NCBI GenBank assembly: GCA_037013495.1
Contig: CM072803.1
Coordinates: forward strand, 14,340,001 to 14,404,000
DNA from: Hippophae tibetana
Taxonomy: Eukaryota > Streptophyta > Magnoliopsida > Rosales > Elaeagnaceae
DNA length: 64,000 nt
Direction of reading: 5' to 3'
Both the position numbers and the translations under genes were made by a program. Below are positions 1-12,251 of this stretch, in pieces. Under the pieces are notes generated by a model. It was not told the origin of the DNA. It did not search any database and saw only the letters and a program-made list of their open reading frames with translations. The number at the start of each line of letters is the position of its first letter. The stretch's first letter is position 1.

Positions 1-114
1 ATAACTCTACAATCATATTTTTTATTCTTATGTTTATCTTAATTGTGATTTTAAATAATAAATTTTATTAAAAATATACAAATTTAATATTAAAATATAG
101 TATATATCGAAAGA

Positions 115-279
115 ATGTAAACTAAGAAACCATAGAAGACAAAATGTGATAGCTAAATTTATAAATGTGTTTTTGATTAAGTTTATGGAATATAATATTT
201 AGATTTATAAAGCTTGCACTAAGATGCACCATATAAGCACACATTAGTCTACAAAAAATAGCATATTATATCACTAAGT
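115..279 (-). repeat. 3' LTR of copia element A
   Basis: This stretch, starting TGTAAA and running through a TGTGATAGCT block to a 'catattatatcact' block, matches 17281-17447 with substitutions. The matching copy lies beside a primer-binding-like site, so the pair is read as LTRs. The true LTR may extend to about 345. The copy at 17.4 kb seems to be cut by the next repeat, so the full length cannot be set. Confidence 0.5.
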
Positions 280-692
280 GTATTAGGATTACAAGCATGT
301 AACTAACTCTAACAAACTATATACAAGCCTTAACAACTTTCTTATCATTTTTTCTAAAGCTAATAGTTTCTCTCCAAAACAATTAGCTTAACTTTAAGCT
401 TTTGGAATTGTTGAAAACCAAAAGCTTTTGTCATCACATCAACTATTGGTTCTTAATTGGTTACATAATCCACCAATAACTTTCTTTCTTGTACCTTTTT
501 CCTCACAAAATGAAAATCTATTTCTGGATGCTTTTTTCTTGAGTGGAGAAATTTATTTTTTACTAAACATTTCATATTTGTGAGTAGTACCTGCAATTCT
601 TTGAGCAATTTTAGAATATATGCTACCTTTGCTATTGTGTGAGCCAATAGTCCTAAACTCAGCCTCTATTGAAGGCTTAGAAATGACCTTAT

Positions 693-1369
693 TGTCACGA
701 CCTTAAATTTCGGATAGCGATCGTGCGACACTTAGCACGGTCCGTTGCACTAAGCCTGTCTTTCAACCCGAACAAAACACTCCAAAGAGATTAGAAAGAG
801 AGTTTGTAAATAATGCTTTGTATTGCTCTAGAGAGAGTTTATCTTACAAGATGCTAAGAATTCCCAAGATTTCCCAAGATGCCAAGATTTCCAAGGATTT
901 CTCAAGATGATCCCAAGATGAATACAAATGAAAACCAATGAGTCTATTTATAGTGTGGCTCCAAGCTTAAGACTATGCCATAACTTTCTAGATTATTCTA
1001 AGTCTAGAATATACAAGAATATTCTAGTTTTATCTACAATATGCCACAAGGTTCTAGAACCTTCTAGCCAACTCTAGAGTCTTCTAGGTTTGTCTAGCTC
1101 CTTCATAAAAGTTCTAGGATGTTTCGTAAGCTTCCAGCGGCTTCTACATCCTTTATGAACCATCCACCACATTCTAGCACCTTCAAGCACATGCTAGTAT
1201 ACTCTGGAGCATTCTAGACTCTTCAAGGCTTGAGTTGAGTCCATCCAACTCTAGCCCTTTCTAGACATCTCTAGGCCAATCTAGAACTTTCCTAGGTAGA
1301 AAAGTCTAGATCCTTTAGGCAAGCACCATTTTTTTGGATTTTGCGGGACAATTCGAGCGGGATGTAACA
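693..1369 (-). repeat. chromovirus LTR
   Basis: This 677-bp stretch is bounded by TGTCACGACC on the left and GGATGTAACA on the right, that is TG...CA ends on either strand. It follows directly on the chromodomain reading, as expected for a 3' LTR. No second LTR copy is in the window. Confidence 0.65.
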
Positions 1370-1574
1370 CCATCCCTCACTCAAGTTCGCGACGCCCTCA
1401 TTGCGCCTCCAAGCTTGAACCTCTCTGTGTCATCTTTGAATTGCCACAAAGAATCTTCAAGTTCCCAGCTTGCCTCTATGTCTAGGGCGTTCTTCCACTT
1501 GACCAAGTATTCCCGATAACTTGGTACACCCTTACGTCGGATTAGGCGATCCGCCAAGATTGAGTCCATTTCTT
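693..1574 (-). mobile_element. Ty3/gypsy chromovirus 3' end: chromodomain plus LTR
   Basis: A minus-strand reading at 1381-1569 gives a chromodomain typical of the integrase tail of plant chromoviruses (ILADRLIRRKG, YLVKWK, ASWE, LWQFKD). Next to it, 693-1369 has the form of an LTR. On the minus strand it starts TGTTACATCC and ends GGTCGTGACA, and a TATA-like CTATAAATAG lies near 944-953. Only the 3' end of the element is present. It sits inside the reverse transcriptase region of copia A. Some short internal direct repeats (variants of CCCAAGATTT and TTCTAGAACC) lie in the LTR. The element is incomplete and broken. Confidence 0.75.
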
Positions 1575-3477
1575 TGTTTATATGTAGTCAACGAAATAAT
1601 TATACCCCTTAGCAACTATCCTACTTTTGTATCTCTCCAAGATTTTATCAACTTTTAACTTCACATGAAACACTCATTTATTTTCAATAATCTTTGCATT
1701 CAAAGGAGGAATAACTAGCTCCCAAGTATTATTGGAAATCAAAGCTTGAAACTTCTTCTTCATTAAATCAAGCCACTTAGGTGTGTTTAGAGCTTCAGTC
1801 ACAATCTTTGGTTAGCAAGTACGACTTGCATAGCAAGAAATTTAGATTCATAGACACCATTATTTGCCCATATGGTCATAGAGTGTTTGTTAAATACCTT
1901 TGGAGGTTGTGGAATTTTAACCAATGAAGTTAAAGGTAAGGCTAGAAGATCAATAAACAAAGAAATTCCATTGGGATTAAAGGTAGTAAAGGTATGGTCG
2001 GGAGATGAAAGAATTGGTGACTGAGATTTTAAGGAACCAAATTGATGAGATTGTGATAACTGACTTGTAGTCATTGGTGAGAGATAAAAATTAGAAGGTA
2101 AAGAAAAATCAGTGAAATGCTCAGTAGTATTTGAAGGAAACACATTAAAAATTGGTTTTGAAGTAAGAAGATTGACAAAATAAGGCGAGGTAATAATATT
2201 GTTAAGGTTATTTGAATAAGCTAATTGAGATTATTTTAAGGTAAAGAAAGGAAAAAAATGGATTCTTGAAAAACTACATGAGGACTAAGGTATATTCGTT
2301 TATTGAAAATATCCATACACCAAAAGCATTTGTTATGAGGTGGATACCCTAAAAACACATAAGGAATGGATCTTGACTTTAGTTTGTTTAAGTTTCATGG
2401 TCCTAGAAAAAGATAGCATAAACAACCAAAGATTCAAACATAGTAATATGATGGTTTTTGATTAGTCAATAGCTCATAAGGTACTTTGGACAAAAGAGTT
2501 TGTAAAGGAATTCTATTGAGTAGGTGAACAACACATATGAATGCATGTTCCCAGTCAGCCAAAGGAAGGCCAACTCGAATTAGCAAAAAGAGACCTATCT
2601 CCATCATATGTCTATTCTTTCTTTCCACAACTCCATTTTGAGAAGGAGTGTAAGGGCAAGTAACTTTCTTGTGATAACCTCTCTAAAAGAGAAGATTTTC
2701 AAATGTCTTGAACTTTTCACCTCCATCACATTATAACTGCTTAATATAAACTCCATGTTACCTTTTAATAAACACATCAAATTTTTTGAAAACAAGCATG
2801 ACTTGACTCTCTATGATAACACATAAAACTACTAAAGTTGTGAAAAACCATCTACAAAAAGTAGAAAATATCTTGAGCAATTCACATAAAATATTGATGA
2901 AGGCCCGTATCTATTATTTCAAAAGGTGTATTGGCTCTATTATGAATATGTAGCATAGGCAGTTTGTGAGTCTTCCTCATCTGGAATACACCATTTGTTT
3001 TAGATAATGAATTTGATCTATTACAGAGACCTAAATTTTAGAGAACATGTTTTATCACATCACTATAAAGTATAAAGGTATGTAGTGCCATAAATTTCCA
3101 TTTGCTAAATTATTAGAACATTGTGTAGTGTTCATAAAACAAACAACAAAGTTGTTTAAAAGAAGCAATCTAATATTACATAAAGTATAAAGGTATGTAC
3201 CAACTTTTGCATTGTACGGTACAATCACATACATAGGCTGTTTGTAAAGTCCTTGTACTGTAATTCCAATGAACAGTAGTTGACCTTGACTTGCATCTCT
3301 AACATTGAAGGCATTTGGAAGAAATTCAACCACAATGTTATTATCTGAACACAATCTCTTGATAAAGATAAAGTTCTTTGCTAACTGAGAAACATGAAGA
3401 ATATTAAACAATTTTAAGTTCCTTGCACTAGTCACCAAACTTTCTTCACCAAAATAAGAAATGGGAACCATACTACC

Positions 3478-3565
3478 TAATGGGGATGGTCTGATTTGCA
3501 GAGAAAGAAACTAGAGAAAAATAAGAGAGTTTTGTGGAATGTGTAGATCCCCGAGGCCTTTCCTT
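3478..3565 (-). repeat. remnant of the 3' LTR of the Tat element
   Basis: About 85 bp starting at GGGGATGGTCT and running through AGAGAAA and GTGTAGATC blocks match the inner end of the LTR at 15506. Beyond about 3565 the two sequences no longer match, so only the end of this LTR is recognisable. Confidence 0.6.
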
Positions 3566-4587
3566 ACTTTATAATATTTTACACATTAGATAAAAATTAA
3601 GAAAAAATGCTTTGTCACCTTAGCTTGAGCCATATAAATTTTTTATTCAGTGGTAAGAAAATTAGTTTGACATATAGTTTACTTGCTCGGGTTTTCATGA
3701 AAAATTCAACGAGTCTAACAATTTTCTACTTTCTTTTCAGGTCGATTTAATTAATCATTCTTCCCTTTTATTTTTAAATCAACCCTAGGTAATCCTTATT
3801 TCTTATGCTTTAACTTATTTATGTTTTATGATATTTTGTATAGACCATGCATAGACAAGAGACTTTAGGCTTATCTTAGGAGAGCCTATAATATCTAACT
3901 TTTTTCGAGTTAGCCATAAAGTGACATCATGAGGTTTACTAACGAGATAAGAATTTCAAATTAAAGGGATCTATCCCCATCCCAACCCTCTACTTCCACC
4001 TCTTGTCCACATGTCATACCTATAATTAGGTTGAATATGCCTCAAACTCAGATATCTGTCACGAGGTTATGGAGGAAGAAAATAAGGAACAAAGAGACTG
4101 GAAGCCTACAAGTCATACCAAAGGTAGGGCAACCAAGGTCAATATCAATAGGTTGTCACCTTAGGACGAGGTAAGGATAAGGAGAACATATGACATTCCC
4201 TTTTTCTATTTAAATAATGATTCCTATATTGAAGGATCATGATAGTGACTCACATCCAACTAGGTGGGAAGTCTTCCACGATAAGGCTTTATGGTTGGGG
4301 GTCATATTTTCTCTATACCCAAGGGTAAGGAAATTTTTGGCCATGACTCAACTCGTGCCAGATTAGTTGATACCTAAGAGATAGAGGTACTTGCTCTACC
4401 TCACATTGATATGTAGAGAGCTCAGGGCTGAGTTGGAGATGCCTGAGTTCAATGAGGCATATATGTTAAAGCAAAACCCTATATACCCAAAGATGGTCTA
4501 TGTGTTAGTAAAATAGAATCGGGGTATAAATGTCGCCCTTCTCAAGAACGAGAATAATTGGAAGGAATATTTATTCTACATCTCTGG

Positions 4588-6552
4588 TGTTGTCTCTTTT
4601 AGGAGAACATAAAACGTGCAAGTATACACGGTCATAAGTAATAAAATTTGATAAGTAAAGTATCGTTCCCATGGAGATTTGTCACTATAGTTTGTTGAGT
4701 ACTAAAATTATTTCACTCTGATTTTATCCAAAACAATCGTTAATTGGAACAAGTTAACTAAAGAGTTTTATAACAAAATAAAAGAATTCTAGGATTGTAG
4801 TTTTTCGCCAAATTAATCCACTCGAATCATATTATTTTCTCTTGATTTATATTTTTTTAGTAAATTTAATTTGTCAACCGAAAACTTCTAATTTTATCCA
4901 TACATCTCTTCTGAGCTCCGTATAGACACACCTCGCTAAATTAATTCATTATATTCCTATGAGAATTAAATTCACCAAGATTCAGTACATTCTAAGTTCT
5001 CAAATGGCCACACATACGATAAAGGTATATTCTAATCCTTCATATATACATGTTATTCTATCTATGAGCAATATACACAAAAATGTCTCTTCTAAGTTTA
5101 TTTAAGTGCCACAGATCATTTGATAAATTTTTCAATAATCAAAAGCATTAAACACAAATAGAATAAACAAATTAAAAGTCTTATAAATCATTCAAAAATA
5201 ATTAAACTCAAGTTTCATAAATTTAGATAAAACGCAACCCTAGAAAAATTAAATTACTTCATATATTAAAATTAAAATTACAACAGTTAAGGAATACTAG
5301 ATGAAGAACATTAGAAAATTAAAACATTTCTGAGCATATTTGGCACACGTAGAACACAACAGAAGCCAAAAATGGCTTCTGCATGCTCCACAGTCCAACC
5401 CCAAAAAGAACCTAAAACAAAACCTCATTTTTAGCAATAAATGCCCTATTTATAGCTAGAAAAATACATATAAAAATGCATTTTTTTCACACGTGGGAGA
5501 CATTTTACATCAAAAATAAAAAAAAAACGCGTGGCAGATAAACCGGTACATTGAAAACGTTATTTAAAACTGAGTGGGAGATAGCTGTGCATTTTTTATT
5601 TTCTTTTCAATACACGTTACCACGCGTCGCGATCTGATTCGCTGAAATAAATAGTGGGACACGTGGTAGCCTTTAATTGGTGGGAGGAACAGGAGAACGC
5701 GGAATGCGTCACATCGGATAAACGGCGCCGAAACATATGGGGGACAGTTGTTGGAAACACGTGCGTGATTTCGCATTTTTGCGTTCACCGAAATATGCCA
5801 CGTCTTAGCCAATGATTCGTTGTAAGAAATTGTTGGACATGCGGTAGCCTTTAAATGGTTGGAGGGAGAGATTGCATGTGGTTGCATGCACACGATCAAC
5901 CCATGCGAGATACGTGGGTCCTACCCTACACGTCGACCTACATTGTAGGTGGGACCCATATGGCATACCGAGCAACGTGCACTAGAAACACGCGTCCACT
6001 CTCTTTTGTCGCATTTGTAACTCACACGCCTCATTGTAGCTTTTGATTTGATGATCGAACGGTTGGTGTCACGCATTGGAGATTGCGCGTGTGGCCTCCG
6101 ATTCCTGCGCAGAAAATAAATTTCCTTAATTTCATTTTGGCCCTCCAATTTAATTCAAATTAACTTTTAAACTTTCTTTAATTGCAATTAAGCCCTTTTC
6201 TAATTTAAATTAACTTTTATATTTTTGTTAATTACAATTAAGCCCTATTTTAATTCAAATTAGATTTTCGACTTTTGTTAATTACAATTAAGCCCTATTT
6301 TAATTCAAATTAGATTTTCGACTTTTGTTAATTGCAATTAAGCACTCTTTTATTTTAAATTATATTTTTATACATAAATTTGCAATTAAGTATTTTTTCG
6401 ATTCAAATTGTTTAATTTTCTTAAAAATATATTCCTTAAAAAATAAACAGTATATACTAATTTATTTCATTAAAATTAGCTAAAAATGTAAAGAATATAG
6501 CAATTATAATTAATAAAATATATGAAAATAACTATATAAAATACAGTTATCA
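4588..6552 (-). mobile_element. solo LTR, about 2 kb, with TCTGG target duplication
   Basis: A 1965-bp segment starts TGTTGTCTC and ends TTATCA. It is flanked on both sides by the identical 5-bp TCTGG (4583-4587 and 6553-6557), the signature of LTR-element integration. No coding motif is inside, so it is read as a solo LTR. It could instead be a non-autonomous element without recognisable LTRs. On the minus strand a TATA box (CTATAAATAGGGC, about 5444-5456) is followed by a transcript-leader-like stretch, so the LTR points to the left. It lies within the aORF region of the Tat element and therefore inserted later. Confidence 0.75.
6131..6400. repeat. 50-bp tandem repeat in the solo LTR
   Basis: The block 'aattacaattaagccc' followed by 'aattcaaatta' and 'cttttgttaatt' recurs at exact 50-bp steps (6181, 6231, 6281, 6331), with degraded units on both sides, about five copies. 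The two middle copies are nearly identical. It lies in the upstream (U3) half of the LTR as oriented by its TATA box. Confidence 0.9.
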
Positions 6553-8112
6553 TCTGGTCGGTGGGAAACTCTAGATAGTAACATGAGGCTAATAAGGAGC
6601 ACCTAGGCTAATACCAAGGTCGTGATAAGGAATATGGGTTTCTTCATTATGACCTTGAGTCAAGAGGTGAAGCAACAATTGGCTAATATCCAAAACTATC
6701 TGCCCAAGAAAACCCCATAGAGGCATCTACTAAATACCTTATGCTTTGTTACATGTGGTTTGACGGGATGGGGCTCGATGGAGCCCCCTATAGGATTATT
6801 CGTAAGCATCGGGCACCCTTAAAGCGTAGGACTCCTCCCACAGACTATAGAGAAAGGTTTGAGATGGTACGAGATGATGATGAATTGGCTTTGAGCCTAT
6901 AAATTTCTTTTTATTTAGCCTATGCTTGTAAAACTAACACCATTGCTCTGTCTTTACAAATATCATGGGTTTAGTACCTCTAAGTGATTGGCATGAAGTT
7001 AGAGTAAGCACGTTCTGTATGGAGGGACGAGTACTAGGGTAAGAAGAAGAGCAAGTCCTCTGGGCAAGTGGGCATCCTAACCTTGACAAAAAGGAAGAAA
7101 AAGGTTACCATCAATGAGCATGTGCCTTTAAATGTCATTGAGCCCTCTTCAGAATCCTTGGGTTTACACCCCTAACCACATGTAATCTCGCATCAACATG
7201 CACCTACTCCACCTATGGAGGATTCAAGGAAAGGAAAAGGTGTCATCGAGGACCTCACTACTGACGTTGAAGGAGTGGCTTTGTACAGAGGCTTGGCACC
7301 AAAGAAGCTGGACCACCAGGTGAGCCATCTTAATTACATGGCCTATAAGAGACAACTCGATTCCATATGTGAAGGTATAGATGTTGAGGTCATTCTAGAT
7401 TACCTCATTACCAATTAAGTGTAAGTCTAACCTTGTTTTTGATTAAGCATCAGGATTTTATATTGTAATGACCTCATGTTTCTTGTCTTGTTTTTAGACA
7501 CATCTCCTTTATATATTGGTCAAGACTCGTGGTGTGGTGATTTTTAAGTATAAGCTCACAACGGAATAGGAGATCCATGCTTTAATTCGGTCCAAATATG
7601 TTTTGTTATTAGCCAAAGCCAACAAGTGGGAGGGTGAGGCTATTGACAAGGATGAGAAGTTGTCCAAGGCCAAAGACGAGCTGAATGATAGCTCGAGGCA
7701 CTTCAATGAGTTTACGGAGGCCTAGAGAAAGGCTCAGGTTGAGGTGGAAGCCTTACGTTCGAGAAGAGCCAGAGGAAAAATGAGTTTGAGGCAATGAACG
7801 AACAACTCTCTTCAAGCTTCGAGATAGGTTACAACCTGGACATGGGCTCCTTCAAGGACGAGGCCAATAAGAGGAGCCTGGGGGAATACTACTACTTGAT
7901 CCTAAATATCCAGTCACCCCCCAATACTTGCCTACCTAAACCCAAGATGAGGGTGATGAACAAGGTTCAAACTTTAGTGCGGGTGATGATATACCGGGAG
8001 TGAGGGATGGAGAGGGTGGCACTAAGGACCTCTAATATTGGCATTGGGCTAAGCCTCTCTATATTCCAAACCCATCTTCTCGATCTCTTTGATATGTTGA
8101 GGACCACATTTA

Positions 8113-8357
<245 letters not shown>

Positions 8358-9261
8358 ATTTGTTAAGTTTAATGCCACTACTAATTGTGTGGTCTTGAGC
8401 TCGCACTTGTAATATTTTCTTATTAATGAGAAACAATTGATTTTTGGAACAAATCACATGTGTGTTTGTGCAATTATGGAATTTATAGTATTTATTAATG
8501 GTGTTGACCCATGTCCTTGTCTTGGAAAACATATGTCATTAAATTTCCCCATTATCAGTCACTATAAAAGGAGGTTAAAAGTGCTTCTCAAATTCAGACA
8601 TCCTTTCTATTTGCTTGAAACAATTGGAAATCTTTCTTCATCTTTATTGAGCAATCCTTATGGATTCTGACAAGGAAAATAGACATTCAACTCAAGCTTT
8701 AAAATTGGAAAATGGTAGACTCACGAAAGAGGTAGAAAATTAGGGATCAAGCTGTCTAGTCTTAAGGATAAGCTCTCCCTTTATGAAGAGATCAAGTGTG
8801 AGCTCGCCTCTTATAAGGATAAAATATCACAAACTTGAGCTTGAGAGAGGATGATCATGACCAAGATGGCCACCCTCATTAAAAGAGAGTCATGTTAGAT
8901 AAACTTTTATATGAAGCAATCTGAAGGGGTCTTTCTTAAGGTGATGGATGTTGTTGAAGAATTGGAACAATCTATACTCAACTAGAGCTTAGCCCTTACT
9001 AAATTAAGGGTTAGTATTCATAAGAAATTTGTCAAGATTCAGACTAATTTGTTTCCCTTAGTAGAGGAGATCGATGACCCAGACACTAGTCGTGCGTACA
9101 AACGTCTACGGGACTTTTAAATTTTTGCCACACCAAGATCTCTCTTAATAAGTTTTGAAAGCTTTGTAAAACTCAAGCAATTAAAGTTAAATTTTTATAA
9201 GATGAACTTGTAATGCTCGATTAATGTGCTTTAATTTTGGTTGTAAGAACTCCCTGATCGA

Positions 9262-10040
9262 TTATTGCCTAGAGTGATCAACTTCTTTTGAGGAAAGCAT
9301 TCTACCTAGTTTGTGACCAAGGTTATCAACTCTTTATGAAGGGAACGTTCTACCTAGTTTGCGACCAAGGTGGTCAACTCTCTTTGTAAGAGCATTCTAC
9401 CTGGTCTACGACTGAGGTGATAAACTCTTTTTTGAGGGAGAGTTCTACCTGGTTTACGATCAAGGTGATAAACTCTTTTTGAGGGGAGCATTCTACTTGG
9501 CCTATGACAAAGGTGATCAACTCTTTTTAAGAGAGCATTCTATCTGGTCTGCAATCGAGGTGATAAACTATCTTTGAGAAAGTGTTCTACTTGGTCTATG
9601 ATTGAGGTGATCAACTCTTTCTGAGGGTAGCATTCTACTTGGCCTACGACTGAGGATTTGAACAAGCGTTCTACCTGGTCTATGACCAAGGTGATCAACC
9701 TTTTTTGAGGAAGCATCCTACCTAGTTTGAAACCAAGATGATCAACTCTTTTTGGGGGAGAATTCTACTTGGCTTTCGACCAAAGTGATCAGCTTTTCCT
9801 GAGAGAACATTCTATTTAGTCTATGACCAAGGTGATCAACTCTATTTGAGGAAGCATTTTACCTAGTCTGCGACCGAAGTGGTCAACTCTTTTTGAAGAG
9901 AACATTCTACCTAGTCTATAACTGATGTGAATAACTCTTTTTAAGGAGAGCGTTCTACCTGGTCTATAATCAAGGTGATCAACTCTTTTTGAGGGAACAC
10001 TCTACCTAATTTACAACAGAGTTGATCAACTCTACTATAT
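9262..10040. repeat. 47-bp minisatellite, about 16 copies, in the Tat 3' untranslated region
   Basis: A unit of 47-48 bp is repeated about 16 times with 10-25 percent divergence. A typical unit contains GATCAACTCTTTTTGAGG, then GCATTCTACCTGGTC, then ACGACCAAGGT. It lies between the 3' end of the integrase region (about 10250) and the antisense ORF region. Plant Tat/Ogre elements are known to carry variable satellite-like arrays in exactly this place. It encodes nothing I can recognise. Confidence 0.95.
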
Positions 10041-10249
10041 GTAATATCGAAAGAGAGTTATTGCTTGTAAATGGTTACTTCATTTATATTCAAGGATGAT
10101 ACATAAGTGTGACAAATCAGAGTTCATTAGAAGTAATATTTTTGCAATTGTCAGGCATTCCAACTTATACTATCCTCGACTCATTCAATACTTTTTAATA
10201 AGTAGGCCCCTCCTAACTTCATTTCAATTATTTGGTATGGGCTCTCCTA

Positions 10250-12220
10250 ATTTGCACCTAGCTTGCTAGCCATCCATTCTTTTTTTGTTGGAGAAGACCC
10301 TTCTGAGAACCCAATCACTTGTGACAAAAGCTTTGAAATACACGACCTTGTTGTAGTAGTCCATTACTCTTTTTTTTTTGCTCGACTATCCTTTTCAAGG
10401 CTTCATCCCTCCTTTCCTTTATGAGGGTTAGCCCAAATGCTCTCCCTATGGTGTTCTGGTCCTTTTTTTTGGACCAATCTCATGGTGAGCACTATAATCT
10501 CAGTTGGTATCACAACCTCAGTTCGATATACTAATGAAAATGGGGTCTTATTGGTGCTCTCTCAGTAGCTAGTCCTGATAGCCCATGATACCCCAGGTAG
10601 CTCCCCAACTTACCTTCCTTTAGCACCCTCTAACCTTTTTTTTAGTAAGGTGATTATCAGCTTGCCAAAGAATCCATCTTAGTCATTGGCTTATGGATAA
10701 TATGGCATTGAATGGCACATCTTGATATTGTACTTGCTAGTAAATTCTTTAACGTTCTAACCCATGAATTGTATTCCATTATCGATAACCAACTCCTTGG
10801 GTACATTGAAATGACAAATTATAAATTTTTAGATGAACCGAATTACCTCTTCTTCCCATATCTTTTTGAGGGGTTCCACTTTAATCCATTTGCAAAAATA
10901 ATTTGTGGCTATTAATAAAAACTTTGTTTCGCCACTTGCTTAGGGTAAAGGTCTTAATATATCAAGCCTCTACTTGTAGAAAGGACACGAGCTTACTACC
11001 CTTGTCATGGTGGTTAGAGGTGTGTGTGGCAATGGAGAGAATCTTTGACACTTATCGTATGCATGGTTGTACCTTGTGCAATCTGCTATATTAGTGGGCC
11101 AATTGTATCTCTGTCCCATAATTCGCTAGGATAGCCTCGTTCCCCCCAAATGTGAGCCATACTCTCCCTCGTGGGCTTCAAACATAACTTCGTCAGACCC
11201 TTCCCTGGATATACACAAGAGCCTGGGTCCGAATACGATTCTTATGTATAATTTATTATCTTTAATCACATATCAATTTGCCTTGGCCTTAATTTCCTTT
11301 GCGAGTTTTTAGGTAGGCCTTCCCTCTTTAGGAAGTCAAAGATGGGGTAAGCCATGAGCTTGTGGCAACATCTATGCTTCCTAATATCTTCTCAGCCTTC
11401 TCCAATTTGGCCTCTGTCATGATCATTATTGATACTACCCAAGTGTGATTGGCTTCTCACACTGATTCTAGTGTGGCCAAAGCATCGGCAGAACCATTCT
11501 TATTTTTGGCTACCTGCTTAATCTCAAAGTTTGTAAATTTCAAGGACTTTTTCCTTAGTCTTTCCAAATATTTCCCCATATTGCTATCCTTAGCCTCAAA
11601 TATGCCTAGATACTGGTTAACCACCAGTTGCGAGTCACTATGCAAGGTAATGTTATCCACTTAGAGCTTTTTTTTCCATTATAACCCAAATATAGCTACC
11701 TCATACTCCCTGATATTATTAGTTTCTTGAAAGTCCAACATGATAACATATTCAAAACAGGTTTCCTCATGATCAACTATGACCACCGTAGTCCCACACC
11801 ATTGAAGTTGTGCATGCCATTAACAAATACCTACTAGGTTGGTCTCTCTCCTTGATCTACGCTACATACTTTTACCTTTACCTCATCATTGATGACCTCT
11901 GGTGATTCACTAAACTCATTCATAAACTCAGCTACCACCTGCTCTTTATGGTGGTTCTAGCCACATACTTGATATCGTACTCACCCAAATCTATGGCAAT
12001 TTATGCCAGCCTCTCCATAACTTATGGCCTCATCAATACAATCTTGAGTTTATAAGAGGTGATTACTACCAACGTGTGCGAGATGAAGTAATGTTTGAGC
12101 TTTCGCATACTAATTTTTAGGGCGAAGTAATGTCTTGGGCATCTATCAAGATTTGGCTGACATAGTAGATAAGGTATTGGACCTTGTCTCTTTTGGCTAA
12201 AAGTACAGCACTACAAGTGT

Positions 12221-12251
<31 letters not shown>

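Larger units (their letters stand above)
115..3477 (-). mobile_element. Ty1/copia element A, 3' part (broken, nested)
   Basis: Minus-strand copia polyprotein remnants run from right to left: a gag-pre-integrase stretch (about 3050-3471), integrase (about 2430-2800, with the ERK-R-H and LLNRIP-type motifs of copia integrases), the linker before reverse transcriptase (1799-2143), the start of reverse transcriptase (about 1575-1830) and RNase H (about 370-690, with an IEAEF stretch matching the usual TEAEY). A short LTR begins at about 115 and matches one at 17281. The element is old and broken with many breaks. Two other elements interrupt it: a chromovirus end at 693-1574 and the Tat element from 3478. 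The family is clear from the motifs. The exact right edge of this LTR is not. Confidence 0.75.

Noticed and set aside
5564-6148. ORFs of 63-111 codons near 5.6-6.1 kb
   Set aside because: They lie in the GC-richer U3-like part of the solo LTR and match no protein pattern I know.
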